Source of the DNA: Chloroflexota bacterium
GTDB lineage: Bacteria > Chloroflexota > Dehalococcoidia > Bin125
DNA: 64,000 bases
Assembly: GCA_028873865.1 (NCBI GenBank)
Contig: JAPPNI010000027.1
Location: 62,001 to 126,000, forward strand
Reading direction: 5' to 3'
Both the position numbers and the translations under genes were made by a program. Positions 47,692 to 56,248 of the stretch are shown one piece after another (position 1 is the stretch's first letter; every line of letters begins with the position of its first letter). Below the pieces are notes generated by a model. That model searched no databases. It saw only the letters and a list, made by a program, of their open reading frames with translations, and was not told the DNA's origin.

Positions 47692-49527
47692 CTACGGTTG
47701 CGCTTCTTGGTTTGCTTGGGACCAGACGAGGGCACAGACATCGTTGACGCAGAGCATTTCCGCCTGGGAGCCGAACCAGCCTTCTGCCCCAGAGTCCCCG
47801 GCATCGCGGGCAGCTTCCTTGACGAGAGCAGCGAAGTCAGCTTCGGAGATCTGACCACCGGCAGGCAGGTACCAGGCGAAATGGATCAGTCCGCTGCAGT
47901 CGCCGGTCCGTGTCGTGGGCAGCAGGTAGGGATAGCCGAGCAGTTGGAATGCCGCGCCGACGACACATTGCCGATCGCCCGCTACCCGTATCTGCGACTG
48001 GACGCGAGGATCCGGGGCCACGACGAGCGCCATGTGGCATTGCTCATCCGAGTCCGCGTTGTAGGTGTGCACCGCCGGTGCCTCCCTGAACGCGTCGGCG
48101 TCGAGCCGGATTGACAGCGGCGGCAGGCCCAGGCAGGCCTCGATAAGCCCGATGTGGGTCGCCTCAGCCTCGCCCTCCACGGCTGGACGGATGCGCGCGA
48201 CTTCGGCCCGCGCCTCGCGCTCGCTGTTCACCCCGCCCCGGCCGACGCCGCTCCAGATCAGGATCGAGCCGCAGTCGCCGCTCAGCGGCGCCCCCGTCGT
48301 GATCGAGCACGCTTGGTCCGGGGAGAATTGAAGCGGCTCATCGCGCACTGGATCCTGAGCGGCGCTGATGAACGTGTAACACCGGGTCTCCTGGTCGAAG
48401 CTGACGAGATCGGCGCGTCCCGTGCGGTTGAACGTCGCGGCGTCAACCTGCAATCGCAGCTCCTCGACGGCGCATCCTTCGAGCCCCGCCGCCCCGCCTT
48501 GACCGGCTGAATGCTCGATCCGCAGCCAGCCGCAGTCGCCTTGCAGGTCGCCTGTCTGGCTTGTGCCTCCGCTGATCGCCTCCACGTACTCGGTCACCGT
48601 GCAGCTGCCGCCTGGCGCGCTGCTGGGCTCCGGTTCGATCGTGATCGCAGCGAAACACGCCCCTGAGCGGCTGGTGACCAGACGCTCGATCCGTTCGTCG
48701 CTGGCGAACGAATGAGGACCGACGACGATCACCTGGGTGGGAATGCCCGCGCACACCGCGTTCTTCTCGGCCGCCCCCTCGGCTCCCTGAATCGATTGCC
48801 CTGCGGCAACAACGAGTTCGGTTCGATCAACGGAGATCTCAAGCCCCGGATGCAGGAACGCCTGACCGCACTCGTCTCCGGCTGCGAACGCAGCGTCGGC
48901 GATCCAGACCTGCCCTTCGTCGGCCCCGAACACGCCGCCCAACTGCGCGAGCGAACTGCGCTGCTCGCCGGCCGAGATCCGCACGACCGCGCCAGAGAGG
49001 GCCACATGTTCGTTGCTCAGTAGCACATTCAGGGAGAATGGCGGCGCCGGGTCAGAATCGACCGCCACGCTGTGAAGATCATCTGCATGAGTTTCGAGCA
49101 GCCGCAACATGTAACTGAAGGGCGCGCCGGGGTTATCCCGAACGTCGACCTGGCATAGCGCTGGCAAGCGCGCGAACAGCCGAGTTGGGATCTGGTGGAT
49201 CTGATTGCCGCTGAGATTGAGCCCGCGCAGGCGCGTGAGACCGCTCAGATCGTCCGGGCTGATCCCCTCGATGCCCAGGCCACTCAAATCGAGCGTGCCA
49301 TCGAGAGCGCCGAGGTGTTCATCCGACACCTCTGCGCAGTGCTCCGCCCCGTCGATGGCGGCGAGCAGCGCAGTCCGAATCTCCGGAGTGCGGTCGCAGA
49401 TGCCGGCCGCCAGTGCCGCATCGGGTTCGATCGGCTGCGCTTGCGGCGCCTGATCGGCGCAGGCCGCAACCGCGAGCGAGAGTGCAGTGACCGCGGCCAT
49501 CAGCCCGGCAAACGTTGGGCGATCCAT
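47692..49527 (-). CDS. Leucine-rich lipoprotein of unknown function
   Basis: A 611-residue protein. The N-terminus MDRPTFAGLMAAVTALSLAV followed by AACADQ is a lipoprotein signal with lipobox LAVAAC. Residues 70-130 have leucine-rich segments (LDLSGLGIEGISPDDLSGL and LRGLNLSGNQIHQIP). The rest is Cys-rich with repeated CTVTEYVEAISGGT-like and CSITTGAPLSGDCG stretches, possibly disulfide-linked beta domains. It is probably surface-anchored, with binding to a ligand or host factor as one option. ATG at 49527 is preferred over a GTG three codons earlier. Confidence 0.8.
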   Translation of the reverse strand: MDRPTFAGLMAAVTALSLAVAACADQAPQAQPIEPDAALAAGICDRTPEIRTALLAAIDGAEHCAEVSDEHLGALDGTLDLSGLGIEGISPDDLSGLTRLRGLNLSGNQIHQIPTRLFARLPALCQVDVRDNPGAPFSYMLRLLETHADDLHSVAVDSDPAPPFSLNVLLSNEHVALSGAVVRISAGEQRSSLAQLGGVFGADEGQVWIADAAFAAGDECGQAFLHPGLEISVDRTELVVAAGQSIQGAEGAAEKNAVCAGIPTQVIVVGPHSFASDERIERLVTSRSGACFAAITIEPEPSSAPGGSCTVTEYVEAISGGTSQTGDLQGDCGWLRIEHSAGQGGAAGLEGCAVEELRLQVDAATFNRTGRADLVSFDQETRCYTFISAAQDPVRDEPLQFSPDQACSITTGAPLSGDCGSILIWSGVGRGGVNSEREARAEVARIRPAVEGEAEATHIGLIEACLGLPPLSIRLDADAFREAPAVHTYNADSDEQCHMALVVAPDPRVQSQIRVAGDRQCVVGAAFQLLGYPYLLPTTRTGDCSGLIHFAWYLPAGGQISEADFAALVKEAARDAGDSGAEGWFGSQAEMLCVNDVCALVWSQANQEAQP

Positions 49528-50112
49528 GATGCCCACTCTACGGCCGCCGCCTCAGCCGCCCCGGTGAGGAGCAATGGTTCGAGCTCGCTGCTTTGCCGTG
49601 GCATTCTCTCTCCAACGGCCGCAAACCAGGGCTCAGGTGATCGCGCCGCTGTGAATGAGTGAGCCGGCGCTCGACACCTCCCCAGAGCGACGCGGCGCGA
49701 AGGGAACGGCGCGGCCGTGTCACGGGAACGCCACACTGCGTCGACGTTGGAAGCGGTTGAATCCTGATCGGGGGATGCGGCGAGCGATGTCCCGCTCTTC
49801 CCCCAGAGGCGGCATCCTGCCGGCCCGGGGGCTCGTCTGTGAGGCGACGGAGTGATACACAAAGCGTGCTCGGGGGCGGCGTTGCCGGCCTTGCTGTTGA
49901 CAGAGTGCATCCGGCTCGGAAAGACACCGGAGCCCTTGCAATACGGCCCACCGCGCTACGACCCAGACAGCTCTAAGCGCTAATCCACCTGGTTCGGCCG
50001 CCGTCGTTCCGCCCCGGCCAAGCCAGGCCCCGCGCCGAGGACGCCCGTCTGAACGGGGGGGGGTTGATGCTTTGGCGGCGCCGAACGGAGCGAGCGGAGG
50101 ACATCTCACCTG
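49528..50112. other. 585-bp gap with a nine-G homopolymer
   Basis: No gene is supported. A run of nine G at about 50058-50066 lies just upstream of the degenerate copy B. Open minus frames here have no family resemblance. Confidence 0.4.
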
Positions 50113-50440
50113 CGTCCCCAAAAGCCGAGGGTCAACGCCCGAAGCATCCAGTGCAGACACCAGGTCAGCGGCAGTTGCCAGCGCAGCCGCCGCAGTGCCC
50201 CTCGCCGCCAGTCCACTTCCTCGTATCGTCGCCGCTCCCGCCAGGGCGCGTCAGCCAGGGGCAGGGTCAGACCGAACGCGCCGATCAGCCGCAGCTCCAG
50301 GTCCAGCCGCCGCCGCTCCGCCCGCAGCCAGCGCAGGGCGTGTCGGGCCGCCCTGCGTTCCGCCCGCGACTTCCGCCGCTCGGCAACCAGCTTCAGCCGC
50401 CGCCCCGTAGACCTGTTCCTCGTCCTCCTCCGCCTCCTCG
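50113..50440 (-). pseudogene. Degenerate copy B of the HTH/coiled-coil repeat family
   Basis: Minus-strand translation gives ITEEAEEDEEQVYGAAAE, then a frameshift, then LVAERRKSRAERRAARHALR, WLRAERRRLDLELRLIGAFG, PWRERRRYEEVDWRRGALRR and LRWQLPLTWCLHWMLRALTL, ending GFWGRR at a TGA near 50115. The order and the final 60 residues match copies A, C and D. One frameshift lies in GCT GAA G-CTG. The N-terminal HTH and coiled coil are absent. Confidence 0.82.
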
Positions 50441-50561
50441 GTGATTGACCTGCCCTTCGGCGAAGTCGATGGCCTCCCGATTGGCCTCTCCCTCGTCGGC
50501 CGCTTCGGCGACGAGGAACAGCCCTCGGTCAGGCGACGATTGTGGGGTCGGCATTCGTACG

Positions 50562-51731
50562 CTAGAGCGAGGCGATGTCCTTCAGGACCCTGGCCAGGCG
50601 TGTGTTGATGGCCTCGATGTTCTCGGCGGCATCCTGATGGCTGACGCTCCAGGCACGGAGGTCGCTGGACTGCACGACATCTGAGTAGGCGTCCTCGGCA
50701 AACTCATCCGACCACTGGTCAAGTCTGCGTTTGAGTGGCGAATGGACATCGATGGCATAGTGGCCGGCAGCCCAGCCAAAGGTGAAGTTCTGTACTCTGT
50801 TCCAACCCGTGCGGTCAGGTTGAGGATGCAGCCAGGCAACGGTGACCGGCTGTCGGTAGGGCCACAGTTCGCTGTGCATTCGTATGGATGCTGAAGAGTC
50901 GCCGAAGTCGATTCTCGCTCCCGATGCCTCGGCAGTGCGCAGTAGTTGTTGGGCCGCGTCGCGGCCCGATGAGGTTGGGAAGCTGTCAAGGAATCTCTCT
51001 CTGCTCAGCCTTAGCCGGGACGCGGATCGACGTTGAGCCGGGGCGGAAACCCGGCCAATCACCCGAGGTACCAGGATCAGCCCGCTATCTCCTCGAAACT
51101 GCTTGATCTCCACGGCGAGGACTTCAATGCGCGGCATTTGTTCATTGAGAAACTCGACCACGGTTGCCAGCTCGTCGGGAATACGATCGGCCACGAACAG
51201 CAACCGGAGGTTCCTCGCGTTCAAGTTGGTCTCAACGAGCTTCCAGAACTCCTCCTGATCCGGATCTTCCTGGTCAAGCAGATCCGATAGGCGAACGTCT
51301 GCGTCCTCGTGCTGCTCGAACTGTTCGCGCAGTTCGGCGGCACTCCAATACTTTGACGCGTGCGCTGCGTAGTCCAGCATCTGGCCGACGATTGTGCGGC
51401 GCAGCTCGCGGTTATCTCCGCGCTTGGTTTCGACCAGTGTGGGCACGGCGCGTTGATCGATCAAGGCGTGGTCCAGCGACCAGCGCGCCGCACCGTCAGC
51501 CTGGTCGGCAATGCCCGCCTCTCGACTGATCAGGATCCAGCGAGGTGGGTCCTCTGGGTTCATCTGCTCGCCCGCGAGTAACTCCGGGTTTCTGGCGATC
51601 AGTTCCTGCAGCGCGTCCTCTTCGTCGAACGACGCTTCCTGAAACTCGCTCAGCGTCGCCGACCCTCCGTCGCCGACGAGGTTGTAGATTCGTTCGCCCA
51701 CCGACTTGCGCCTCGATTCGATCGCACCCAC
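50562..51731 (-). CDS. Predicted nuclease-like protein with PD-(D/E)XK-type core
   Basis: About 389 residues from a GTG at 51731, which is preferred because the frame further upstream runs into an unrelated remnant. The N-terminal part reads LVGDGGSATLSEFQEASFDE. Residues 90-130 read LDHALIDQRAVPTLVETKRG and DNRELRRTIVGQMLDYAAHA, where D...VETKRG fits a PD-(D/E)XK core; ARNLRLLFVADRIPDELATV follows. The C-terminal half is unrecognised. Such DUF-type proteins often carry an endonuclease-like fold in defence loci. The exact start remains uncertain. Confidence 0.72.
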   Translation of the reverse strand: MGAIESRRKSVGERIYNLVGDGGSATLSEFQEASFDEEDALQELIARNPELLAGEQMNPEDPPRWILISREAGIADQADGAARWSLDHALIDQRAVPTLVETKRGDNRELRRTIVGQMLDYAAHASKYWSAAELREQFEQHEDADVRLSDLLDQEDPDQEEFWKLVETNLNARNLRLLFVADRIPDELATVVEFLNEQMPRIEVLAVEIKQFRGDSGLILVPRVIGRVSAPAQRRSASRLRLSRERFLDSFPTSSGRDAAQQLLRTAEASGARIDFGDSSASIRMHSELWPYRQPVTVAWLHPQPDRTGWNRVQNFTFGWAAGHYAIDVHSPLKRRLDQWSDEFAEDAYSDVVQSSDLRAWSVSHQDAAENIEAINTRLARVLKDIASL

Positions 51732-51817
51732 CTGAACATACTCGAAGAAGGAGCATGGCCGGCAGAGTGTGTGGCCGCGGGGCCGATGGCGGACGCCCCG
51801 CAGCGCGTTGATGGCGG

Positions 51818-52100
51818 CTACTGCGCCGTGGCGACCCAGGTGGTGCCCCCGATCGTGACTCTGACCGTGTCGCTGTCCGACTCGCCGTTGCCGTCTGTGA
51901 CGGTCAGGGTGAACTCGATCCAGTTGTCGTCGTCCAGCGTCGAGCGGTCGGTCATGTGCTTGCGCTTCATCATCGTGAAGCTCGCCTGGGCCTGGTCGGC
52001 GTTGGCCAGGAAGTCGACCCCAACCGTCTTCAGCTCGTCCACCGAGGCGCCGCTGATCGCCCACTGGTAGGTCAGCGTCTGCGAACCGCTCGCGACCGCG
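51818..52100 (-). pseudogene. PKD/Ig-like surface-protein C-terminal remnant
   Basis: Reads SGSQTLTYQWAISGASVDEL, then DDDNWIEFTLTVTDGNGES and DSDTVRVTIGG, ending TTWVATAQ. The TLTYQW and TVTDGNGxSDSDTVxVTI pattern is that of PKD/cadherin-like repeat domains in secreted adhesins. The 5' part is cut off near 52100 where the plus-strand relaxation-like remnant begins, so this junction joins two broken genes. Confidence 0.7.
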
Positions 52101-52107
52101 CCCGCGG

Positions 52108-52953
52108 CTGACGAGCGCGGATAAGCAGACCATCGAGGCGCTCTGCCACACGCCGCTGGCCACGGTTGACGAGATGGCGGCGCTCGTCAGGCTGCCGGCC
52201 AACACCTTGCGGGAGCGGCTGGCGCGGCTGGCGGAGAAGGGACTCGCCGACTCGCGCCCGCACCGCTTGCAGTTGCTGGGCCCGCGGCCACAGCGGCGCT
52301 TCTTCCCGACGCGGGAGGGCATCGTCGCCCTAGCCTCGGGCGAGCGGGCGGGGACCCAGCGTCTGATGCGGCTCTACCCGGAGTCGCGGCAGTGGTTCCG
52401 GGTCCTGGGGGACCGTCTCGACGCCGTGGCCGCGCTGTACCGCGTCGCCTCCATCATCGCGACCTTGGACGCGAGCGACGCGCCGGTCGTCGTCACCCAT
52501 TGCCGGACGGGACCCTTCGACCTCCTGCTGCGCCTGCCCAGCGGAGGCACGGTGGGCCTGGTGCGCCAGGGACCGATGCTGACCAATGCCAGCCTGCGCT
52601 ACCGCATCCGCACCATCGAACGGATTGACGCTGGCGAGCGTCCATTGCTCACGCTGATCCTGACTGATTCGGAGCAGGACATGCGTCGCGTCCTACGCGC
52701 CATCGCCGATCCGTCCACGCGCACTGAGACCCTCGTCGCGGTCACAGGCGATATTCACGTCGCGGTCAACATCGCACTGCAACCCAGCGATCGCGCACTC
52801 GTCGATGATCACCCTGGCCGCCTTTTCGAGGCCGCGGACTCTATCCACATCCACCAGCGCCAAGATCGCGTCCCGCATTACTCGTGGCTCGAAGTAGCGC
52901 CAAGTGTCGAATGCCTGGCCCATAGTCCCGAAGAACAGTCTCAAGGCCGCTGA
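52108..52953 (+). pseudogene. Replication-relaxation-like winged-helix protein, 5'-truncated
   Basis: From about 52108 the plus frame reads TSADKQTIEALCHTPLATVD and EMAALVRLPANTLRERLARL, a winged-helix start, then LGDRLDAVAALYRVASIIAT and GPFDLLLRLPSGGTVGLVRQ. The intact protein at 62974 has FGRIDALAALYRLSCAV and LPFDLCLRLADGRTIALVRL in the same places, so they belong to one family. An ATG exists at 52174, but homology runs upstream of it to a PKD remnant, so the 5' end is lost. The final 60 residues overlap the convergent HEPN gene and probably are not original. Confidence 0.75.
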
Positions 52954-53788
52954 AGTCCCCACGCATCCGGCTCCGGCAGTCCTCCGGCAACTCGTCGTAC
53001 AGCTTCGCCAGGTCGTGTGTCTTGCTCGCTTCGTCAGTGCGCGTGAGAAGGATGGCCTTGAGCCCAAGCTTACAGGCGAAGGCGGCCGACTGTCCCGCCA
53101 TCAACGCGACACCCATCCTCCGAACCATGTCTTCGACCACGCCAATCTGCGCAGGGGCAGGCGGAGCGGTTGCCTGTAGATGGGCGGCGTCCTGCGACCC
53201 GACAACAGCACTGTGGCCGAGCTCATCCGTGAGGGCATGTGCATGAGGCGCTACCGAGATTTCGCGAGGCGCAGCGTTCAAGCCGGCTACGAGGGCGGAG
53301 GCCTGAAGAAACAGGAACCCGACGGTTCCGTTCTCATCGAAATCCAGCCTTGTCAGCCGGGACCGATTCGACTTCTGGGCCGCTGTTCTCTGAGCCTTCT
53401 TCACGCGTCCTTCGAATCTTGCCCGGTCCCGGTCCATCTCCGGAAGCAGCTTCAGCACGAACTTCGCATTCTCGGCGTACGCCGAACGCCCGCCGACCCT
53501 GGCGCCTGCCACGTTGCGGTTCGCCTCGTCCACCATCCTGTGCCATTGGCGCTCTGAGTCTTCAGCGTCAAGGCGGCGGCCGTAGACCAGGCAGCTCAAC
53601 TCACGGCAACGGTCGTCCGCTGCCATCAGTGCGCTGGCCTGACCCCAGCAACGGGCGCAGCGCACGGCGATCTCCACTCGGCGCGCTGGGCCAATCGATC
53701 GGTCGTCTGACGCCCGATCGTCGAACGAATGCCACCACGAGCGATAGGCATTGGTATCGCCGCCCTGTGGCTCTGTCGGTGGGTTCAT
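52693..53788 (-). pseudogene. HEPN-like protein gene with a frameshift
   Basis: ATG at 53788 (MNPPTEPQGGDTNAY) opens a helical protein. Its C-terminal part reads FACKLGLKAILLTRTDEASK, THDLAKLYDELPEDCRSRMR and DFSGLETVLRDYG, then the frame changes. The expected continuation QAFDTWRYFEPRVMRDAI, then LEKAARVIIDECAIAG, is in the next minus frame. An extra G in TATGGGCCAGG would explain it. The ALK...HDL...LP...F..WRY pattern fits a HEPN-type nucleotide- or RNA-associated domain. The frameshift could be an error or real decay. Confidence 0.72.
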
Positions 53789-54228
53789 GCCATCCTCCGC
53801 CCCGGCACTCTGTCGTCCATCCGGATGCGCTTGCAGCTCTCTCAAGCATCATTGTGCCCGAGATTTCGGTTGCCTGCGGGCCGGGAAATCCGATCCCCGA
53901 CCCAGGGCTGGATGTCCTTTTCACTCAGGTGCGCGTTGAGCTTGGCCAGCTTGCCTGTCGCCCGAACGAAGTCGCGCACCTCTCGCGGGTTGACTGCGAA
54001 CACAGGCAGCACTGCGCTCGGTGCGAGAACAACGACACCCTGTCTGCGTTCATGTCATGAGCGGGAAGGAACGGGCGCGTCAGGAGGACCGTTCGCAAAT
54101 GGTCGATGCTCCGACTGTGCCTGACGGTGTGAGTCGCCACGCGCATCGTCCGCCGATCGCAATTGGTGAGTGGCCGACTCGCACACCGCTCAGAGGACGG
54201 GGCACCGGTCAAACAACCGGAGCGGGGC
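53789..54228. other. 440-bp gap with an IS110 fragment
   Basis: Apart from the IS110-family fragment at 53925-54060, nothing is recognised. The outer parts do not resemble coding sequence. Confidence 0.4.
53925..54060 (-). pseudogene. IS110-family transposase fragment
   Basis: The minus strand reads PVFAVNPREVRDFVRATGKL followed by AKLNAHLSEKDIQPW. The VVNPRQVRDFARATG-x-LAKTD motif is a hallmark of the DEDD domain of IS110-type transposases. Only about 45 residues remain; no other part of the element is seen. Confidence 0.75.
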
Positions 54229-55212
54229 TCACCCGCCGCACTCCCAGACCACGCCGTGGGCCAGTTCGACCCACTCTTCCTGGCCGTCATCATCGATCAG
54301 ACCAAACTCGCGGACCTCCCCCAGGAGCGAGTATCGGCCGCCCTCACGGGGCGTTCTCGCGAACGCCATGACCCGATGCTCGGTGACCCAGAGATAGTCG
54401 AACTCGTCCAACGGTCGTTCGTGGCCGTACTCGATTACCGCTGTAAGCAGCGATTCGGGCAGATCCGAGGCCGCCACCGCCCCTTCCGACAAGCCATGCG
54501 GCCGCGCCTGGCGGCGGCCGGATCGATGGTCAACGAATCCGGGATGGAACCACGAGCAGGAACGTTCGAGATCCACACCAGGCAGATGCGTCGGGTTCAA
54601 GAGCGCCAGGACGGCGCCGTAGCGGACATCGACCCGTTCGCCGTCGAGTTCGATGTAGAGCGGCGGAGGCAACGGCCTGGCCTCGCCGCTCTCCCCCTCG
54701 CAGGCGTAGAGGAGGCTTGACTGCGCCTCGTCCCAGCGCGGGGGCTCGCCCTGGTAGACCAGGTAGAGCGAGGCGCCCGCGTACTCTCCGGACTGCCCCT
54801 GCCACGGGCTGCGCCGGTAGAGCGTCACGCCGTCGCGGTCGAACCACCTGCGCTCCCAGTCGTCCCACTCCAGTCCCAGCATGCTGCTCGCTTCCCTGAG
54901 CGCGGCGGTCGGTTCAGTTCGGGACGTCAGTCCGTGGCCCGGTCTGGGCACCTCCTCGAAATCGCTGTGCGCCTCTTCGCCGCAGAGCCCGGCGGTCTGG
55001 ATGTACGGCCACTGTTCGATCCAGCTGACCCCTTCGCCGCTCAGATACTCGGGCAACTCGGCGACATCAGTCGAGCCAGCTGCAGTGGCGAACTCGGTCT
55101 CGCCCGCGTTCTCCTGGCCCTGATCAGAGTCGCGGCAGGCGACTCCGACCAAGGCGGCGACGGCAAATGACATCAGCAGCGCGCCGGCGAGTTGTCGCAG
55201 GACCGGGATCAC
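54229..55212 (-). CDS. Uncharacterised lipoprotein
   Basis: A 327-residue lipoprotein from a GTG at 55212. The signal LRQLAGALLMSFAVAALVG is followed by VACRDSDQGQ, a plausible lipobox (V-G-V-A-C). The mature part is acidic, Trp-rich (SWIEQWPYIQTAGLCGEEAH, RPSP-type linkers) and ends REFGLIDDDGQEEWVELAHG, VVWECGG. No domain is recognised. Codon use resembles neighbouring secreted genes. The frame runs 23 codons further upstream without support. Confidence 0.75.
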   Translation of the reverse strand: MIPVLRQLAGALLMSFAVAALVGVACRDSDQGQENAGETEFATAAGSTDVAELPEYLSGEGVSWIEQWPYIQTAGLCGEEAHSDFEEVPRPGHGLTSRTEPTAALREASSMLGLEWDDWERRWFDRDGVTLYRRSPWQGQSGEYAGASLYLVYQGEPPRWDEAQSSLLYACEGESGEARPLPPPLYIELDGERVDVRYGAVLALLNPTHLPGVDLERSCSWFHPGFVDHRSGRRQARPHGLSEGAVAASDLPESLLTAVIEYGHERPLDEFDYLWVTEHRVMAFARTPREGGRYSLLGEVREFGLIDDDGQEEWVELAHGVVWECGG

Positions 55213-55559
55213 GATCTGAGAATAGCGACCCTGCCAGACTTGTGGCACACGGGGCGTCTGAACCGGAGCGCGTGCCACCATGGCCGGGTTCGGAGTCGAC
55301 TGACGAGGGAACGCTTGGATGCGAGGCGCGTCTCAGCACCACGCGCCTATGTTGCTGGGACCGTCGACGGACCGCTCCGACCCCTAAGACGATCCGCTGC
55401 GCCGGACCACGCGCCTGTGACTGACGCGTACCCTCGACGCGTTTCGCCGCCGTAGGTGGGCCGATGCGGATGACCGGCACGCTACCCGCGACGTTGGAAT
55501 CCAAGTTGAGCAACGCCCGCCCCGCTCCGCCAGTCCTCCCGCTTGCTTCGGTCCACTCT

Positions 55560-56201
55560 TTACGCCTCACTCATACACCCAAGTGCGCGCCGACCCCACA
55601 GCCCCAGCGTCAAGACCCGCAGCAACCAGTGCAAGCACAACGTCAGCGGAATCTGCCAGCGCAGCCGTCTGACGGCACCCCGCCGCAAGTCCAACTCGCT
55701 GTCTCGCCGCCGTTCGCGCCAGGGCGCGTCGGCCGGGGGTGGGGTCAGCCCGAACACGCCGATCAGCCGAAGCTCCAGTTCCAATCGCCGCCGCTCCGCC
55801 CGTAGCCAGTCCAGGGTGTAGCGCGCCGACCTGCGTGCCGCCCAGGCCTCGCGCCACTCGACAATCTCCTCGGCCGCCGCGCCGTAGACCTGCGCCTCGC
55901 CCGGCTCCGCCCGCTCGGTGACGATGTGGCGAGGCACGACCACAGTCCGTCCTTGTCCGCCGACGCCACTGTCGCCTGAGATGTCTACATCCTCCAGATC
56001 GACGTGATCAACGGCGCTCCTCCGCTGCTGTGAGACACGACCCTCAATTGCCTCCAGCCGTTCGCGGAGCGACGCCACTTCCGCCCGCAGGGCCTCGACC
56101 TCCCGTCGCAGAGTTGGTTCAGGCTCCTGTAGGCGGGAAACCGACCTACCTTGGCAACCCTGCGGGCCAATGCGCCGCCTTCGCTGAATGTCTTCGATCA
56201 A
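55560..56201 (-). pseudogene. Copy C of the HTH/coiled-coil repeat family, lacking the HTH
   Basis: A 213-residue frame without internal stops. It shares TLRREVEALRAEVASLRERL, EPGEAQVYGAAAEEIVEWRE, YTLDWLRAERRRLELELRL, IGVFGLTPPPADAPWRERRR and IPLTLCLHWLLRVLTLGLWG with the intact copy at 59.0 kb, so coiled coil and C-terminal domain are kept. The HTH domain is replaced by an unrelated MIEDIQRRRRIGPQGCQG leader. It may still be translated, but its start is not native. It ends 47 bp downstream of the substrate-binding protein gene. Confidence 0.83.
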
Positions 56202-56248
56202 CGGTGAGAGACGCTCGTCACGATTCTCCCCTGACGTGCGTTCGCGGA

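Noticed and set aside
50064..50444. Plus-strand frames over copy B
   Set aside because: Gln/Pro/Arg-rich complement of the degenerate repeat-family copy; similar shadows are seen on copies A, C and D.
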